DNA of 24,547 bases. It comes from JBCCSZ01 sp039199225 (lineage in GTDB: Bacteria; Bacteroidota; Bacteroidia; Chitinophagales; Saprospiraceae). Positions 23,312-24,547 of this stretch are shown one piece after another (the stretch's first letter is position 1; every line of letters starts with the position of its first letter). The notes under the pieces are model-generated. The model made no database searches and had not been told where the DNA came from. It saw nothing but the letters and a program-made list of their open reading frames with translations. The stretch spans positions 1-24,547 of the forward strand of contig JBCCSZ010000091.1 in the NCBI GenBank assembly GCA_039199225.1, in the 5' to 3' direction. A program made the position numbers and the translations under genes.

Positions 23312-24547
23312 ATGCATAGAAACACTACCCTCTGGTGTATGGTGATGCTGCTTTCAAACATTTTCAATCATCGCCAACTCCCTTATCTTCAGGTTTTTGC
23401 TTCGGTTGTTTTTCTTTTCGCTTTCTTCCCACTGTCTGTTGCTCAGGACGCCTGCCCAGGAGACCGTACGCCCCCCGTTATGAATTGCCCTGCCACGCCC
23501 ATCCAGGTCAATACAGACCCTGGAATCTGTGGTGCTTACGTCAATTTTAACGTCACAGCTGTCGATGATTGCGATGTGCCGACCAGGCTTCGCAATTTTA
23601 CTTTGCTGGGTAGCAACAACAACCGCGCATACTTTTTATCCAGTAGCAGCTTCAATTGGCAAGCCGCCCTACAAGATGCCGCTGCCAATGGTGGACACCT
23701 AGTCAGCTTGACCAGCCTGGTCGAAAATAACATTGTGGCGGGAAATGGTCTGGCATGGATCGGTCTGACGGATCAAGGGCAGGAAGGTAGCATGAATTGG
23801 ATCACGGGGGAGGCTGTCTCTTTCATCAATTGGGATACAGGTGAACCCGATGATGGTGGGGGAACAGGCGAAGATTTTGGGGCCATTCAAAACGATGGCA
23901 CTTGGACCGATTTGGATGGTACCACCAGCCTGCCGTACATCATGGAATTGGAAGGAGCAGTCATCAGCCCTGCCACTGGCAGCATGGTTTCCGGCGACCT
24001 GTTCCCCGTCGGAACGACTACCGTTACTTACACGGCCACAGATGAGTCTCGCAACAGTTCGAGTTGTTCTTTTACGGTAGTCGTCAGTGATCTGGAGGCA
24101 CCCACTTTTATTGATCCGCTCCAAGATACAGTCATTAACTGCAATACGGCGATCCCATCTTCTATCGTGACAGCCAATGACCCTTGCAACGCCAATCCGA
24201 TTGCTGCCGTCCTAGTTTCCGATACGACCATCGCAGGAAGCTGCGCACAAGCGTTTGCCATTGTGCGTACTTGGGAGGCTACGGACAGCAACGGAAATAC
24301 CAACACCCTGACCCAAACCATTTCCGTTCAAGATACGACAGCTCCCAGCTTGATTTGCATGGCGCCAGCGGTTGAACTGGATGCCAACGGCATGGGGCAG
24401 ATTACGACAGCGGATGTAGATAATGGCAGTAGTGACAACTGTAGTGCTACCCTAAATTTTCGACTCAGTCAAAGCACTTTTGATTGCAGCGATGTTGGGA
24501 TGCTGGCCATCACCCTTTTTGCAGAAGACGATTGCGGAAATGTAGAC
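23312..24547 (+). CDS. Large secreted adhesin: HYR domain with inserted C-type lectin domain (5' part)
   Basis: Open from ATG 23312 to the right edge, 412 codons, no stop; the gene continues beyond the window. The long signal peptide has its hydrophobic core at about 27-42 and is probably cleaved at SVA-QD (44/45); ATGs at 23339 and 23345 are alternative starts. A first HYR (Ig-like) domain begins PPVMNCPATPIQV (54-66), breaks after AVDDCD (83-88) and resumes at about 216 with the FPVGTTTVTYTATD strand and CSFTVVVSD (252-260). Between them, about 92-215, sits a C-type lectin domain (WQAALQDAAANGGHLVSL, WIGLTDQ, EPDD at 178-181, NDGTWTDL). Two further Ig/HYR-like units follow (263-341 and 344 to the end) with paired Cys and DxxGN motifs. 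This is typical of gliding Bacteroidota surface adhesins; a C-terminal type IX sorting domain is expected but outside the window. Confidence 0.9.
   Translation, partial: MHRNTTLWCMVMLLSNIFNHRQLPYLQVFASVVFLFAFFPLSVAQDACPGDRTPPVMNCPATPIQVNTDPGICGAYVNFNVTAVDDCDVPTRLRNFTLLGSNNNRAYFLSSSSFNWQAALQDAAANGGHLVSLTSLVENNIVAGNGLAWIGLTDQGQEGSMNWITGEAVSFINWDTGEPDDGGGTGEDFGAIQNDGTWTDLDGTTSLPYIMELEGAVISPATGSMVSGDLFPVGTTTVTYTATDESRNSSSCSFTVVVSDLEAPTFIDPLQDTVINCNTAIPSSIVTANDPCNANPIAAVLVSDTTIAGSCAQAFAIVRTWEATDSNGNTNTLTQTISVQDTTAPSLICMAPAVELDANGMGQITTADVDNGSSDNCSATLNFRLSQSTFDCSDVGMLAITLFAEDDCGNVD

Overview
The window looks like chromosomal DNA of a member of the Bacteroidota, most likely the Saprospiria (Lewinella/Haliscomenobacter-like). 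The evidence is FecI/FecR/STN-type TonB receptor signalling, several Bacteroidota-style lipoproteins, A-rich ribosome-binding regions instead of Shine-Dalgarno sites, one TTG-N18-TAnnTTTG promoter, and a secreted HYR/C-type-lectin adhesin. The class assignment is inference. I see no insertion sequence, prophage, CRISPR array, tRNA or rRNA.

Layout. (1) 1-2262, minus strand: recQ, followed 11 bp downstream by the first 13 codons of aroQ, which runs off the left edge. (2) 2263-2886: an AT-rich spacer with hairpins and no convincing gene. (3) 2887-3942: a lipoprotein resembling a TIM-barrel glycosidase, convergent with (4) 4010-5209, minus strand: a lipoprotein made of four repeats of exactly 85 residues. 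(5) 5344-12616, plus strand: a likely operon of ECF sigma factor, FecR anti-sigma, STN-domain TonB-dependent receptor, an exported helical-repeat protein and a small lipoprotein, closed by a strong terminator at 12658-12696. (6) 12752-13537: a rhomboid protease with a cysteine-rich loop. (7) 13916-16003: a two-gene unit of a coiled-coil/four-TM/coiled-coil protein and a vWA-like lipoprotein, joined by five 8-bp tandem repeats and closed by a terminator. (8) 16066-19927, minus strand: an ABC exporter (ATPase and permease) followed by an S41-family peptidase. (9) 20224-22823, minus strand: an esterase with a carbohydrate-binding-like N-terminus and an M17 leucyl aminopeptidase 2 bp apart, behind a promoter that leaves almost no 5' leader. 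(10) 23312 to the right edge: the start of a large secreted adhesin.

The most interesting part is region 4-5. A 12-bp motif (ATGAGTACAAAA) occurs twice, flanking the sigma gene in opposite orientations. One copy points at fecR and the other at the divergent 85-residue-repeat lipoprotein. In both copies a C(G/T)(T/G)CTT hexamer follows after exactly 10 nt. This is a candidate promoter pair for the ECF sigma factor encoded between them, which would tie the repeat lipoprotein to the receptor's surface-signalling system. Second in interest is the coiled-coil/TM plus vWA-like lipoprotein pair, which I cannot assign to a described system.
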